Origin: Pseudomonadota bacterium | GTDB lineage: Bacteria > Pseudomonadota > Alphaproteobacteria > Rhizobiales > MH13 | Reading direction: 5' to 3' | Length of the DNA stretch: 64,000 nucleotides | Assembly: GCA_039024915.1 (NCBI GenBank) | Contig: JBCCPK010000003.1 | Location: 248,001 to 312,000, forward strand | In this document: piece by piece, positions 29,361-36,065 of the stretch | Numbering within the stretch: the first letter of the stretch is position 1 | How the letters are laid out: every line of letters begins with the position of its first letter | Position numbers and translations under genes: made by a program | The notes under the pieces: generated by a model | Database searches by the model: none | Seen by the model: the letters and a program-made list of their open reading frames with translations, nothing else | What the model was told of the DNA's origin: nothing

Positions 29361-30247
29361 GAGCCGCCCCCATTGCGGCTTCCGCCATCAAGGTTTCCGT
29401 CGTCGGACGCGGGATAGGACAGCGCGAAATCATCGCCAGGCATGTGTGGGAACCCGCGAAAGTTTGCGGCGTTTTCGAAGCGATCCCTGCAGGTTGCAAA
29501 GCGCTTGTCGCAGCCGGCGGTCACGGTCACCAAGGTGCCTGTCTGCGGCGTGCTTGGGGGCGCATGCCACAACTCAATGATGGCGGCATCGTCTTCAATC
29601 AGGTGGCGACGGACGCGCAGAGGTGGCTGGCCCGACCAGTGAGCCGTGCCGCCGTTGAAGGCACCTGCAGCGAAGCCGCTAAGCCCTGACAGCCGCAGCG
29701 CGTTGGGCGTCGGCCGGCTCACAAGGGAGCCTGATCCGGTTTGCGCTGGGTCGTTGAGGTCGACACCGCAGCGCCCGTCACCAAGCTGTGCGTCGCATCG
29801 CGCGGAGAAGATGCGCCCACGTGTGGCGTCGTAAGCCGCAAATGGCCCGCGAACCTCGGCGTGAAAGGTCCCATCACGCGCGCTGACATCGCCAAGTGTT
29901 GCATCCGTCTGCCGAAGGAAAGCGGCCGGATCAGCCCAGTTTACGAGCAACATCTCGACCTTGGCTCCATCGAAGCGACCCGCTGCAAGGTCTGCAGTGC
30001 TCAAGCGATCGTCGCTCATCGCGGCAACCAGATCGAGTTCACCGACCACTGGCCCAACGGCGCTGGTCGCTTCGCTCGCTTCGAAGCCGCCAGATGGCTC
30101 AAAAAGGCTGCCATCGACCTCCAGCGGGGCATCATGGTCGGTCAGCGCGATGACAACGCCATCGGTCCGGGTAAGGCGCACGCAACGGCAGACCGTCGCC
30201 GCGCCCGACCCTAACGTGGCCCGTAAACTCTGAGGAACATCACGCAT
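29357..30247 (-). CDS. GTA tail hub protein, DUF2163/phage BR0599 family (g13)
   Basis: A 296-residue baseplate hub. The N-terminal DUF2163 domain runs to about residue 160 and the C-terminal BR0599 domain is recognisable by 'CDKRFATCRDRFENAANFRGFPHMPG'. Four well-placed cysteines (two in 'ARCDAQLGDGRCGVD', two in 'GCDKRFATC') match the set proposed to hold an iron-sulfur cluster in the RcGTA hub. It overlaps g12 by 8 bp and g14 by 4 bp, indicating coupled translation. Confidence 0.94.
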   Translation of the reverse strand: MRDVPQSLRATLGSGAATVCRCVRLTRTDGVVIALTDHDAPLEVDGSLFEPSGGFEASEATSAVGPVVGELDLVAAMSDDRLSTADLAAGRFDGAKVEMLLVNWADPAAFLRQTDATLGDVSARDGTFHAEVRGPFAAYDATRGRIFSARCDAQLGDGRCGVDLNDPAQTGSGSLVSRPTPNALRLSGLSGFAAGAFNGGTAHWSGQPPLRVRRHLIEDDAAIIELWHAPPSTPQTGTLVTVTAGCDKRFATCRDRFENAANFRGFPHMPGDDFALSYPASDDGNLDGGSRNGGGS

Positions 30248-30881
30248 CGGCCGCCTCTCGCAAAAACACCTCGATTAAGGGGATTGTCGGCATCGACCCG
30301 GCGCGGAACGCTGTCAGATCAATGTCCAGCGCGTCGGTGTCAAAGCGGGTGGGAACGTCGAAGAGGAACCCCGCGCTCAGCGCAGCGCCTGCTGTCGGTG
30401 GCGTACTGAAGACAACAGCGCCATTGTCACCGATGGAAAACGCACTTGTCGCGACACCATCGACCGCAACCGAAACCGAACCAGGCACAGGTAACAGGAC
30501 GGGCCGCTCAGGTGCGGCGCCAACGCTTTTCGACAGAGGAAAGATCGTCGTTGTTCCGTCGCCAACGCCCAGCGGTTGGTCGGTGGCCGATGGCGTCCCC
30601 TCTACCGCACAGGACCGGTTGTCGAGCGGGTCGCGAAACCGAAACGAGTAGAGTTGCCCCATACGCGCATCAAAGAATGCCTGGACCGCGTGCAAATCGG
30701 CGATGCTGCGCAGCCCACCGCCAGCGTCAAAGGTTCTCTTGGCGTACCGCCACCGGGTCGATCGTTCTTCATGACCGGAGCCTAAAGTGACAATCTCGGT
30801 CTGGCGCTTGGCGGTGACCCGTGCGCCGCGCGCCACCGGCACGGGAAACGACACGTCATGAAACGCTTGAAATGCAGCCAT
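30240..30881 (-). CDS. GTA distal tail protein, DUF2460 family (g12)
   Basis: A 213-residue DUF2460 protein. Family landmarks are 'ARVTAKRQTEIVTLGSGHEERSTRWRYAKRTFD' near the N-terminus, 'FFDARMGQLYSFRFRDPLD' in the middle and 'FDVPTRFDTDALDI' near the end. It forms the ring joining the tail tube to the hub. The ATG is 9 bp after the tape measure stop. Confidence 0.94.
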   Translation of the reverse strand: MAAFQAFHDVSFPVPVARGARVTAKRQTEIVTLGSGHEERSTRWRYAKRTFDAGGGLRSIADLHAVQAFFDARMGQLYSFRFRDPLDNRSCAVEGTPSATDQPLGVGDGTTTIFPLSKSVGAAPERPVLLPVPGSVSVAVDGVATSAFSIGDNGAVVFSTPPTAGAALSAGFLFDVPTRFDTDALDIDLTAFRAGSMPTIPLIEVFLREAADA

Positions 30882-30890
30882 CGCCAGCTC

Positions 30891-31325
30891 CTAGGTTCCG
30901 CGCTGCCCGCGCGCGACGGCGCGCGCGAGGGAAGACGCAATCTGGGTTTCAGAAGAGCGGAAGCTCGCCGCGTCGGTCGCGTTGACCGAGACGTTGACGA
31001 CGGACGACGCCAAACCGGTGGACGTCGTGCCGCCCCCTAGTCCCCCGACCCCGCCGCCAAACAACGAGCCCGTTACCGCGCCAACAAGGCTCTCGCCCAG
31101 CGAGCCAACAAGGTCGAAGACCGGCGCTAAAGAGCGATCAAGCGCGCGATCGGCGTGCTTGAGCACCAGAGACTGCAGCAGTCCGTCGAGCTCCTTGCCC
31201 TGGATCAGGGCCTTGGCAAGATCCTTGGTGAGCGCTCCGCTCAAGCTCAGAAGATCATCTTCGAGTTCACCAAGAGAGGCAGCAAAACTAGAGGTGATGG
31301 GATTGTCATCAGGTGGTGAGGGCAT
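30891..31325 (-). CDS. GTA tape measure protein, unusually short (g11)
   Basis: A 144-residue protein in the tape-measure position between the tail chaperone gene and g12. The N-terminal half is helical ('SLGELEDDLLSLSGALTKDLAKALIQGKELDGLL'). A glycine-rich stretch ('LFGGGVGGLGGG') and a small Ser/Ala-rich C-terminus follow, the usual layout of GTA tape measure proteins. At 144 residues it is shorter than the roughly 220 I recall for Rhodobacter, implying a shorter tail if one residue spans about 0.15 nm. It overlaps the upstream small gene by 17 bp. Confidence 0.82.
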   Translation of the reverse strand: MPSPPDDNPITSSFAASLGELEDDLLSLSGALTKDLAKALIQGKELDGLLQSLVLKHADRALDRSLAPVFDLVGSLGESLVGAVTGSLFGGGVGGLGGGTTSTGLASSVVNVSVNATDAASFRSSETQIASSLARAVARGQRGT

Positions 31326-31557
31326 CAGGCCGCCTCTCGGATTGAGTGTCGGGGAATGCGCGCATGAGCGCGTCGAGATCGTTCACAGAAGGGCTTTGGA
31401 GGCCCGTGCCCCGAACCGCAGCAGCGGCCCGCAAGGCGTCTCTGAACGGCAGAGACCAGACCACGCCGATGTCGGCTAGGCGGTGGGCAATCAGTGCTTT
31501 CACGATGTCGCAGGTTCCAAGCCGTCGCGCGCCCGGTTCTCCAACAGGCGCGCTCAC
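31309..31557 (-). CDS. Putative GTA tail assembly chaperone, divergent, GTG start (g10.1 position)
   Basis: An 82-residue reading frame starting with a GTG that overlaps the g10 stop (GTGA, 31557-31554) and ending 17 bp inside g11. Position and overlap are those of the small phage tail chaperone (rcc01693/TIGR02216-like) in other GTAs. The sequence is far from that family: only the pattern 'LPFRDALRAAAAVRGTGLQS...DLDAL' is loosely similar to the conserved Pro-Phe/Trp-Asp, Ala-rich, Glu-Leu spacing. The functional call rests on synteny. An alternative is an unrelated or degenerate frame, but codon use and couplings favour a real gene. Confidence 0.6.
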   Translation of the reverse strand: MSAPVGEPGARRLGTCDIVKALIAHRLADIGVVWSLPFRDALRAAAAVRGTGLQSPSVNDLDALMRAFPDTQSERRPDALTT

Positions 31558-31862
31558 GATGCGCCGAAGGTTGCGCGAATGAGATCGGCATAGGCCCGTG
31601 CGAGGGTTGCGGGTGACGCCCCCAACTCCAAAAGCTTCACGGCCTGTCCGCGCTCCACGCAACTGCCCGCGACCATGGCTTCGATCAGGACCGGTCCGAT
31701 CTGCTCGGCGCGCACCGTGCAAAGCCGCGCGATGAGGGCTGACAGATCATTGGTTTCAAAGAGCGCTTCCAGTCGCGCCAGCGCGTCGAGGGTCAGAACC
31801 AGCGTGTAGGGCTTGTTCTCGAGGGTGAGAAAGACCTCGCCGCGGTACCCGTTCGCCGTCAT
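31554..31862 (-). CDS. GTA family tail protein g10
   Basis: A 102-residue 'gene transfer agent family' protein. Signature 'YRGEVFLTLENKPYTLVLTLDALARLEALF' is followed by 'GPVLIEAMVAGSCVERGQAVKLLELG', as in RcGTA g10. It probably works with the next small gene as tail assembly chaperone. It overlaps g9 and the following gene by 4 bp each. Confidence 0.92.
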   Translation of the reverse strand: MTANGYRGEVFLTLENKPYTLVLTLDALARLEALFETNDLSALIARLCTVRAEQIGPVLIEAMVAGSCVERGQAVKLLELGASPATLARAYADLIRATFGAS

Positions 31863-32275
31863 GGCAGTGCTGTGAAGGTCAGGGCGCCAGCCGATTCAAG
31901 CACCATCGAGAAGGTAATGGCATCGTCATGCCGACCCTCGTAATCCAGCGTCGAGACTAGAAACGGTCCCTCGATTGTTCCGAAATCTGGAATAACAACC
32001 TGCCAGGGGGCGACCACACCATCAAAGAAAAGACCGCGCACCAGCTCGTCCGATGCGACATCGCGAAACAGTCCCTGGCCGCTGATACGACCCCTCCTTA
32101 GGCCCGCGTCACCGAGGAGCTCGCGCCAGCGTCCGGTGCTGTCGCCATGGGTCACATCCACCAGGTCCTGCGATAGATCGAGTGTCCGTGCTCGAAGACC
32201 GCCAATGGTCTGGAAGCTTTGCGAACCCGTGGCATCGACCTTCAAAAGAAGCGTACGCCCTGCATGTGCGCTCAT
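31859..32275 (-). CDS. GTA major tail tube protein (g9)
   Basis: A 138-residue TP901-1-type tail tube protein. Landmarks are 'GRTLLLKVD', 'FQTIGGLRARTLDLSQDLVDVTHGDSTGRWRELL' and 'FLVSTLDYEGRHDDAITFSMVLESAG'. It polymerises into the tail tube. It overlaps g8 and g10 by 4 bp. Confidence 0.95.
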   Translation of the reverse strand: MSAHAGRTLLLKVDATGSQSFQTIGGLRARTLDLSQDLVDVTHGDSTGRWRELLGDAGLRRGRISGQGLFRDVASDELVRGLFFDGVVAPWQVVIPDFGTIEGPFLVSTLDYEGRHDDAITFSMVLESAGALTFTALP

Positions 32276-32676
32276 AAATCGTCTCCAAAATCGGCAAGAA
32301 GGCTGAGCCGCAGCACCGCTCGCTCGGTGTCCTGCGCGCTGTCATGATCGATGGTCACCGACGTAACCCTGTGGGCAAGCGTGACGGCACCAACCGGTGC
32401 GATGGAGGCGCTTCGAAAGCCCGCCTGGATCGCCGATGCGGCAGCCTGGACGGTTTGAAACGAACCCGTTTCGGTCAGCAAAGTCAGCGTCCAGTCGCAG
32501 TCCGCACCGACCATTGTGTCGGTTGACCATGGGCGCATGGCAGCGGCGCCCAACATGACCGTTGGCCTTGCCGATGGCGGCCCGGGCCGGTCGGCGAAGG
32601 TGAAGCCCGAAAGCTCTGGCAGCGTTTGCAGCCAGCTGACCAGCGCGGTTTTCAGATCGTTAAGAACCGCGCTCAT
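32272..32676 (-). CDS. GTA tail terminator protein, DUF3168 family (g8)
   Basis: A 134-residue DUF3168 protein ('DLKTALVSWLQTLPELSG', 'DCDWTLTLLTETGSFQTVQAAASAIQAGF', 'RAVLRLSLLAD'). In RcGTA the g8 product caps the tail tube at the head side. It overlaps both neighbours by 4 bp. Confidence 0.9.
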   Translation of the reverse strand: MSAVLNDLKTALVSWLQTLPELSGFTFADRPGPPSARPTVMLGAAAMRPWSTDTMVGADCDWTLTLLTETGSFQTVQAAASAIQAGFRSASIAPVGAVTLAHRVTSVTIDHDSAQDTERAVLRLSLLADFGDDL

Positions 32677-33038
32677 GTCGCCGCCTTGCGATCAATCTCG
32701 CGAACATCGATGCGGTCGAAAGGATAGGAGCGGCCGCCCGGCTCAACCGCATCGACCGCCAGCGTGCGTTCCACACCAGACAGTTCAAAACGCAAGCGGT
32801 CCCCGATCGCTGGCGCGAGCCCCAAACGAACGGTCACGAGCCCGCGCGCACCGGCGTCATGCACAGGTGCGCGGGTCCGGATTGCCGGTGCAGCGTCCTC
32901 AAAACGCGCCCAGACGGAGCGGACAGCCGCGTAGCTGACGGTTCCTCCCGCCATACCATCGTCGGTTCGGGTGGCCGACAAAACCTCCATCCGCACATCA
33001 AGCGCGCCGGGGTCGACCGATGATGCAACCGGGCTCAT
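32673..33038 (-). CDS. GTA head-tail joining (stopper) protein (g7)
   Basis: A 121-residue phage head closure/head-tail adaptor family protein. Landmarks are 'DVRMEVLSATRTDDGMAGGTVSYAAVRSVWARFE' and the C-terminal 'GRSYPFDRIDVREID'. In RcGTA the g7 product plugs the portal until the tail is attached. It overlaps g6 and g8 by 4 bp. Confidence 0.9.
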   Translation of the reverse strand: MSPVASSVDPGALDVRMEVLSATRTDDGMAGGTVSYAAVRSVWARFEDAAPAIRTRAPVHDAGARGLVTVRLGLAPAIGDRLRFELSGVERTLAVDAVEPGGRSYPFDRIDVREIDRKAAT

Positions 33039-33604
33039 AGGCTGATCTCCCGGTATGGCTCAATAAGATCGAAAAGACCGTCCGGCTCGCCCGCTGCGGT
33101 AAAGTCAAAACCGGTAGCGCGGTGCGCGTACCAATGGCTTGCGAGCATCACAACGGCGTGCCGTAGGACGGCAGGAACATCGAAGCCCGATGGGCCATAC
33201 CCTGCCGTGACATCAATCTCGATGCCGTTCATTGCGCGCATACGCGTCGCAGCGGGACGGCGGAGCATCAGCCTCGGCCAGCGCCCACCGAGATCGCCAA
33301 GCCAATCTTCTGGCTCGAGCGACGTCGGCGATCCGGAACTGTCATAGACCGTAATTGCGTCAATCGACTGGATCGGACGCAACAGCAACGAGATCCGCCC
33401 ATCGGGCGGCACCTCGTCAGCAATGATGCGCCAGGTCTGGGTGACGAAAACCTTGCCCGACAGCGTCTCGATATGAGCACGGGCGGCGAGCAGCATAGCA
33501 GCGATCAGAGCGTCCTCTTCATCGTTGTCGATGCGCGCATGGGCTTTGAAATCGGAAAGGGCGACAGGCTCCACCGACGGGCTTGTCAGCTGCACAAGCG
33601 TCAT
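33035..33604 (-). CDS. GTA head-tail connector (adaptor) protein (g6)
   Basis: A 189-residue head-tail connector of the phage gp6-like class. 'LSDFKAHARIDNDEEDALIAAMLLAARAHIETLSGKVFVTQTWR' is the diagnostic N-terminal region, and 'VLRHAVVMLASHWYAHR' is typical of the C-terminal helix. It sits under the portal ring. It is separated from the capsid gene by 133 bp that hold a strong RNA hairpin. Confidence 0.93.
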   Translation of the reverse strand: MTLVQLTSPSVEPVALSDFKAHARIDNDEEDALIAAMLLAARAHIETLSGKVFVTQTWRIIADEVPPDGRISLLLRPIQSIDAITVYDSSGSPTSLEPEDWLGDLGGRWPRLMLRRPAATRMRAMNGIEIDVTAGYGPSGFDVPAVLRHAVVMLASHWYAHRATGFDFTAAGEPDGLFDLIEPYREISL

Positions 33605-33672
33605 GAAGACACTCCAAGATTCAGGGTGAAGGATCGGTTCGACCGCCCGGAAGCGGCGGACGCATCAACGCA

Positions 33673-33706
33673 AACGGCCCACCTTCACAATCGAAGGCGG
33701 GCCGTT
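33673..33706 (-). repeat. RNA hairpin between capsid gene and g6
   Basis: Arms 33673-33685 and 33693-33706 pair over 13 bp with a one-base bulge (AACGGCCC plus CCTTC against GAAGG plus GGGCCGTT). The minus-strand message would carry a stable hairpin 32 nt after the capsid stop. Only a short GTTTG follows, so it is a poor intrinsic terminator. A role in 3'-end protection of the abundant capsid message or partial termination before g6 is plausible. Confidence 0.6.
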
Positions 33707-33737
33707 CGCAGGCTCGGGCATATCCCCGGGAGGAGGG

Positions 33738-35003
33738 TTATGCGGCCGAGAAGGTCAGGAGCTTGATGGCATCGAAGTCCTGAACGCCACCGCCCACGCG
33801 CTTGGTGACGTAGAACAGGACGTACGGCTTGCTTGAGTACGGATCGCGCAACAGCCGCGTTCCAATCCGGTCGACGATGAGGTAGCCGCGACGGAAGTCG
33901 CCGAACGCAATCGACTTCGAGTTGGAGCCGATGGTGGCCATATGTTCCATTTCGACAACCGGGAAACCGAGCAGCGCTGCCTGCGCGCCCGCCGATGCCG
34001 GTGGCGTCCAGATGTAGTTTCCATCTGCGTCGCGCATCTTGCGCAACGTTGCCTGGGTCGACCGGTTCATGACGAACGTACCGTTCTGGCGATAGGTCGA
34101 TTTCAGCGCGTACACCAGATCAATCAGCACCTCCGAAGGGTCGGCGGCGGGAAAATCGCCGTCAACACCGGTCGAGACCGTCCCGATGTTGCCCCATGTC
34201 CAGCTCGCTTCATCGGCGGTCGGAACGGACAGAAGACCGAGCGGCTGGGTCGTGCCATTTCCGGTCACGAAAGCAGCCGACTCCTGTTCAGCGAAGGCGG
34301 CGTCAACCTCGCTGGCGATCCACATATCCATGTCGACCGCGGCGTCTTCGAGCAGCGCAGCCGTCGCGGCAGGCATGGCGTAAAGCTCCATGGTCGGAAA
34401 GGCGATCTCGGACAGCGTGACAGAGCCTGTCTCTGGGCGGGCTGCGTCTTCCGCGGCCCAACCGGCATCAAAACCATCGGTCGCGACGGGTTTGCGAAAG
34501 ACGGAGGAGGAAACCTGGCGGATCGATGCGATCGTGCGCATCGGCGAAAGGACACGCATGCTCTCGCCGATTGCTGTCTCCGCTTCGTGCGGGACGAGGT
34601 AGCCGCCATCGGCGTCGGTGCCGGTTTCCATCGCCTTGAGCTGCAAGCCTGCGGTTGAGCCCGCACGGACGTAGCGCTCGAACGCGGCCGTGTGCTCGGA
34701 CCGCGGTTGGCCGTTGGTTTGAAGTTCAAGCGATGGGCGCTGAGCCTTGGTAGCAAGGCCCTGGCTTGCGGATGCGAGCGCATTGAGACGGTCGGTCGCA
34801 TCATCCAGAACGGAATCAATGCGGGCCAACTTGTCATCAAACAGAACGTCCGACGCGCCTCGCTTTTCGAGGGCTTCGAGACGCGCATCATTGGTGTCGC
34901 GGTAAGCGGCCAGCGCCTCCATCATTGATGAGACGAGGCCGGTCTCGCTTGTCGTGCTGCTGGACAGGGCTTTGGTTTCCTGGGGTTTGTGGGAGTTGGT
35001 CAT
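33738..35003 (-). CDS. GTA major capsid protein, HK97 fold (g5)
   Basis: A 421-residue HK97-type capsid precursor. Residues about 1-110 are a helical scaffold region ('LVSSMMEALAAYRDTNDARLEALEKR', 'FDDKLARIDSVLDDATDRL') that the g4 protease should remove. The capsid domain begins near 'RSEHTAAFERYVRAGS', continues through 'DGGYLVPHEAETAIGESMRVLSPMR' and ends 'RVGGGVQDFDAIKLLTFSAA'. The start at 35003 has an AGAGGA Shine-Dalgarno 6 nt upstream; the longer frame to 35171 lies over the intergenic and protease region and is rejected. Confidence 0.96.
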   Translation of the reverse strand: MTNSHKPQETKALSSSTTSETGLVSSMMEALAAYRDTNDARLEALEKRGASDVLFDDKLARIDSVLDDATDRLNALASASQGLATKAQRPSLELQTNGQPRSEHTAAFERYVRAGSTAGLQLKAMETGTDADGGYLVPHEAETAIGESMRVLSPMRTIASIRQVSSSVFRKPVATDGFDAGWAAEDAARPETGSVTLSEIAFPTMELYAMPAATAALLEDAAVDMDMWIASEVDAAFAEQESAAFVTGNGTTQPLGLLSVPTADEASWTWGNIGTVSTGVDGDFPAADPSEVLIDLVYALKSTYRQNGTFVMNRSTQATLRKMRDADGNYIWTPPASAGAQAALLGFPVVEMEHMATIGSNSKSIAFGDFRRGYLIVDRIGTRLLRDPYSSKPYVLFYVTKRVGGGVQDFDAIKLLTFSAA

Positions 35004-35077
35004 TAGGAATCCTCTTTGGGATGGATCGATGTCCGACGCGCATTGCCTCGGACTGGGGAGGTTGGCGGGGTCGAATG

Positions 35078-35578
35078 TCAGCTGGGCACGGCATATCCTC
35101 CGGCTCCTAGGCGTAGCGGGTCGAGCCTGGCGCCGGGCTGCATGGGAAACGCAACGAGGGAAACTTCCCACAGGTCGACTTCAATCAGGCGCCGGCCAGC
35201 GCGACCGGCTGCCTTGTCGGCGCGCACCGTGTGGAAACCAATCGAAAGGCCATCGACGGCACCATCGGCAATCAGCGCGCTCAGCGACGCGGCGCGCTCC
35301 ACGTTTGCAGTCAGGCGGCCTTCGACACGAAGCCCGTGCGCGTCTTCGTAGATGGCGGTCCACACGCCAATTGGCTCGGCGGGGTCGTGGTTCCACAGCA
35401 TGCGAATGCCCGAAGGGCCTCGCGCCTGCAAAGAGCGGGTGAAGGCTCCAAGCATGACACGGTCGCCGGACAGATCAGGAACGCTGAACAGGCTGGCATA
35501 GCCGCTGATTGGAAGCGCTGTCACCGGGGCGGCAACGGCGAGGCTTTGGCTGTCCACGCCATCTATGGTCAGGCTCAT
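35078..35578 (-). CDS. GTA prohead protease, HK97 family (g4)
   Basis: A 166-residue HK97-family prohead protease that cleaves the capsid scaffold. 'ISGYASLFSVPDLSGDRVMLGAFTRSL' starts the domain, the catalytic His is in 'RMLWNHDPAEPIG', the Ser in 'GAVDGLSIGFHTV', and 'LWEVSLVAFPMQPGA' closes it. The ATG at 35578 overlaps the stop of the small upstream gene (ATGA) and has a G-rich Shine-Dalgarno. Much longer upstream frames are not domain-like. Confidence 0.95.
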   Translation of the reverse strand: MSLTIDGVDSQSLAVAAPVTALPISGYASLFSVPDLSGDRVMLGAFTRSLQARGPSGIRMLWNHDPAEPIGVWTAIYEDAHGLRVEGRLTANVERAASLSALIADGAVDGLSIGFHTVRADKAAGRAGRRLIEVDLWEVSLVAFPMQPGARLDPLRLGAGGYAVPS

Positions 35579-35778
35579 CGAACACCCCCCTTTGCGTTGC
35601 CCCGAGTTGCGTTTTCGAGCACCAGTCGGCGGGCGAGATTGCGTGCGAAGTCCTCGAACAGGGCGTTGACACTCGCGGCCTCCGGCGAGGCGGACCGCCT
35701 GGCTGCGGTGGCACGGCGGCCGGGCTTGGGAAGGGGTTTGCCGCGAGCAGATCGCCTGCGGTTCGTGAGAGAGCGCAT
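35575..35778 (-). CDS. Small basic GTA-cluster protein of unknown function
   Basis: A 67-residue, very Arg-rich protein (net strongly positive). Its C-terminal helix 'NALFEDFARNLARRLVLEN' is the only organised part. It overlaps the preceding gene by 1 bp (TGATG) and g4 by 4 bp, so it is placed as a translated member of the operon between portal and protease. It could bind DNA or the portal; no family recognised. A non-coding frame cannot be excluded because Arg-rich frames are common in GC-rich DNA. Confidence 0.5.
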   Translation of the reverse strand: MRSLTNRRRSARGKPLPKPGRRATAARRSASPEAASVNALFEDFARNLARRLVLENATRGNAKGGVR

Positions 35779-36065
35779 CAGTCGTCTCCTTTGTCGCCGA
35801 AGAAAAAGGTGTTGGCCGCATCTGCTTGCGCCGCCGAAATATCGTCGCCACGGGTGCGCGGCTGCGAAGCGAGAAGCGCGTTGAGCCGCGCGATCGCCAT
35901 CACGAACGCTTCGTAGCGTGCAGTGGTTTGCGCCAGATCGCGGACCAGAAGTGCGCTGAGCGCCGATGCGCTAGCCGCCCATAAAAAAAGGGCGATGTGT
36001 CCCACATCGCCCTCCGAGCCCAGCAGCGCTGCGAGCCGCTCAATCAAGGGTTTGCTCGTGTTCAC
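35778..36065 (-). CDS. Small membrane-type GTA-cluster protein (g3.5 position)
   Basis: A 95-residue protein with a GTG start at 36065, overlapping the portal gene by 26 bp. An N-terminal helix 'PLIERLAALLG' is followed by a hydrophobic segment 'HIALFLWAASASALSALLV' at about residues 22-40, then an amphipathic helix 'QTTARYEAFVMAIARLNALLA'. Small genes of this kind sit between portal and protease in other GTAs (g3.5); function unknown. Its codons for 'EGDVGHIALFL' build a perfect intrinsic terminator in the message. Alternative start: ATG at 36125, inside the portal gene. Confidence 0.7.
   Translation of the reverse strand: MNTSKPLIERLAALLGSEGDVGHIALFLWAASASALSALLVRDLAQTTARYEAFVMAIARLNALLASQPRTRGDDISAAQADAANTFFFGDKGDD
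35983..36013 (-). terminator. Canonical intrinsic terminator inside a GTA gene
   Basis: On the minus strand AGGGCGATGTG (36013-36003) pairs perfectly over 11 bp with CACATCGCCCT (35999-35989) around a 3-nt loop and is followed immediately by seven T's (35989-35983). This is a textbook Rho-independent terminator oriented to stop transcription coming from terminase and portal before protease and capsid. It lies wholly inside the 95-residue coding sequence. Translating ribosomes or an anti-termination complex would be needed for read-through. Confidence 0.85.
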
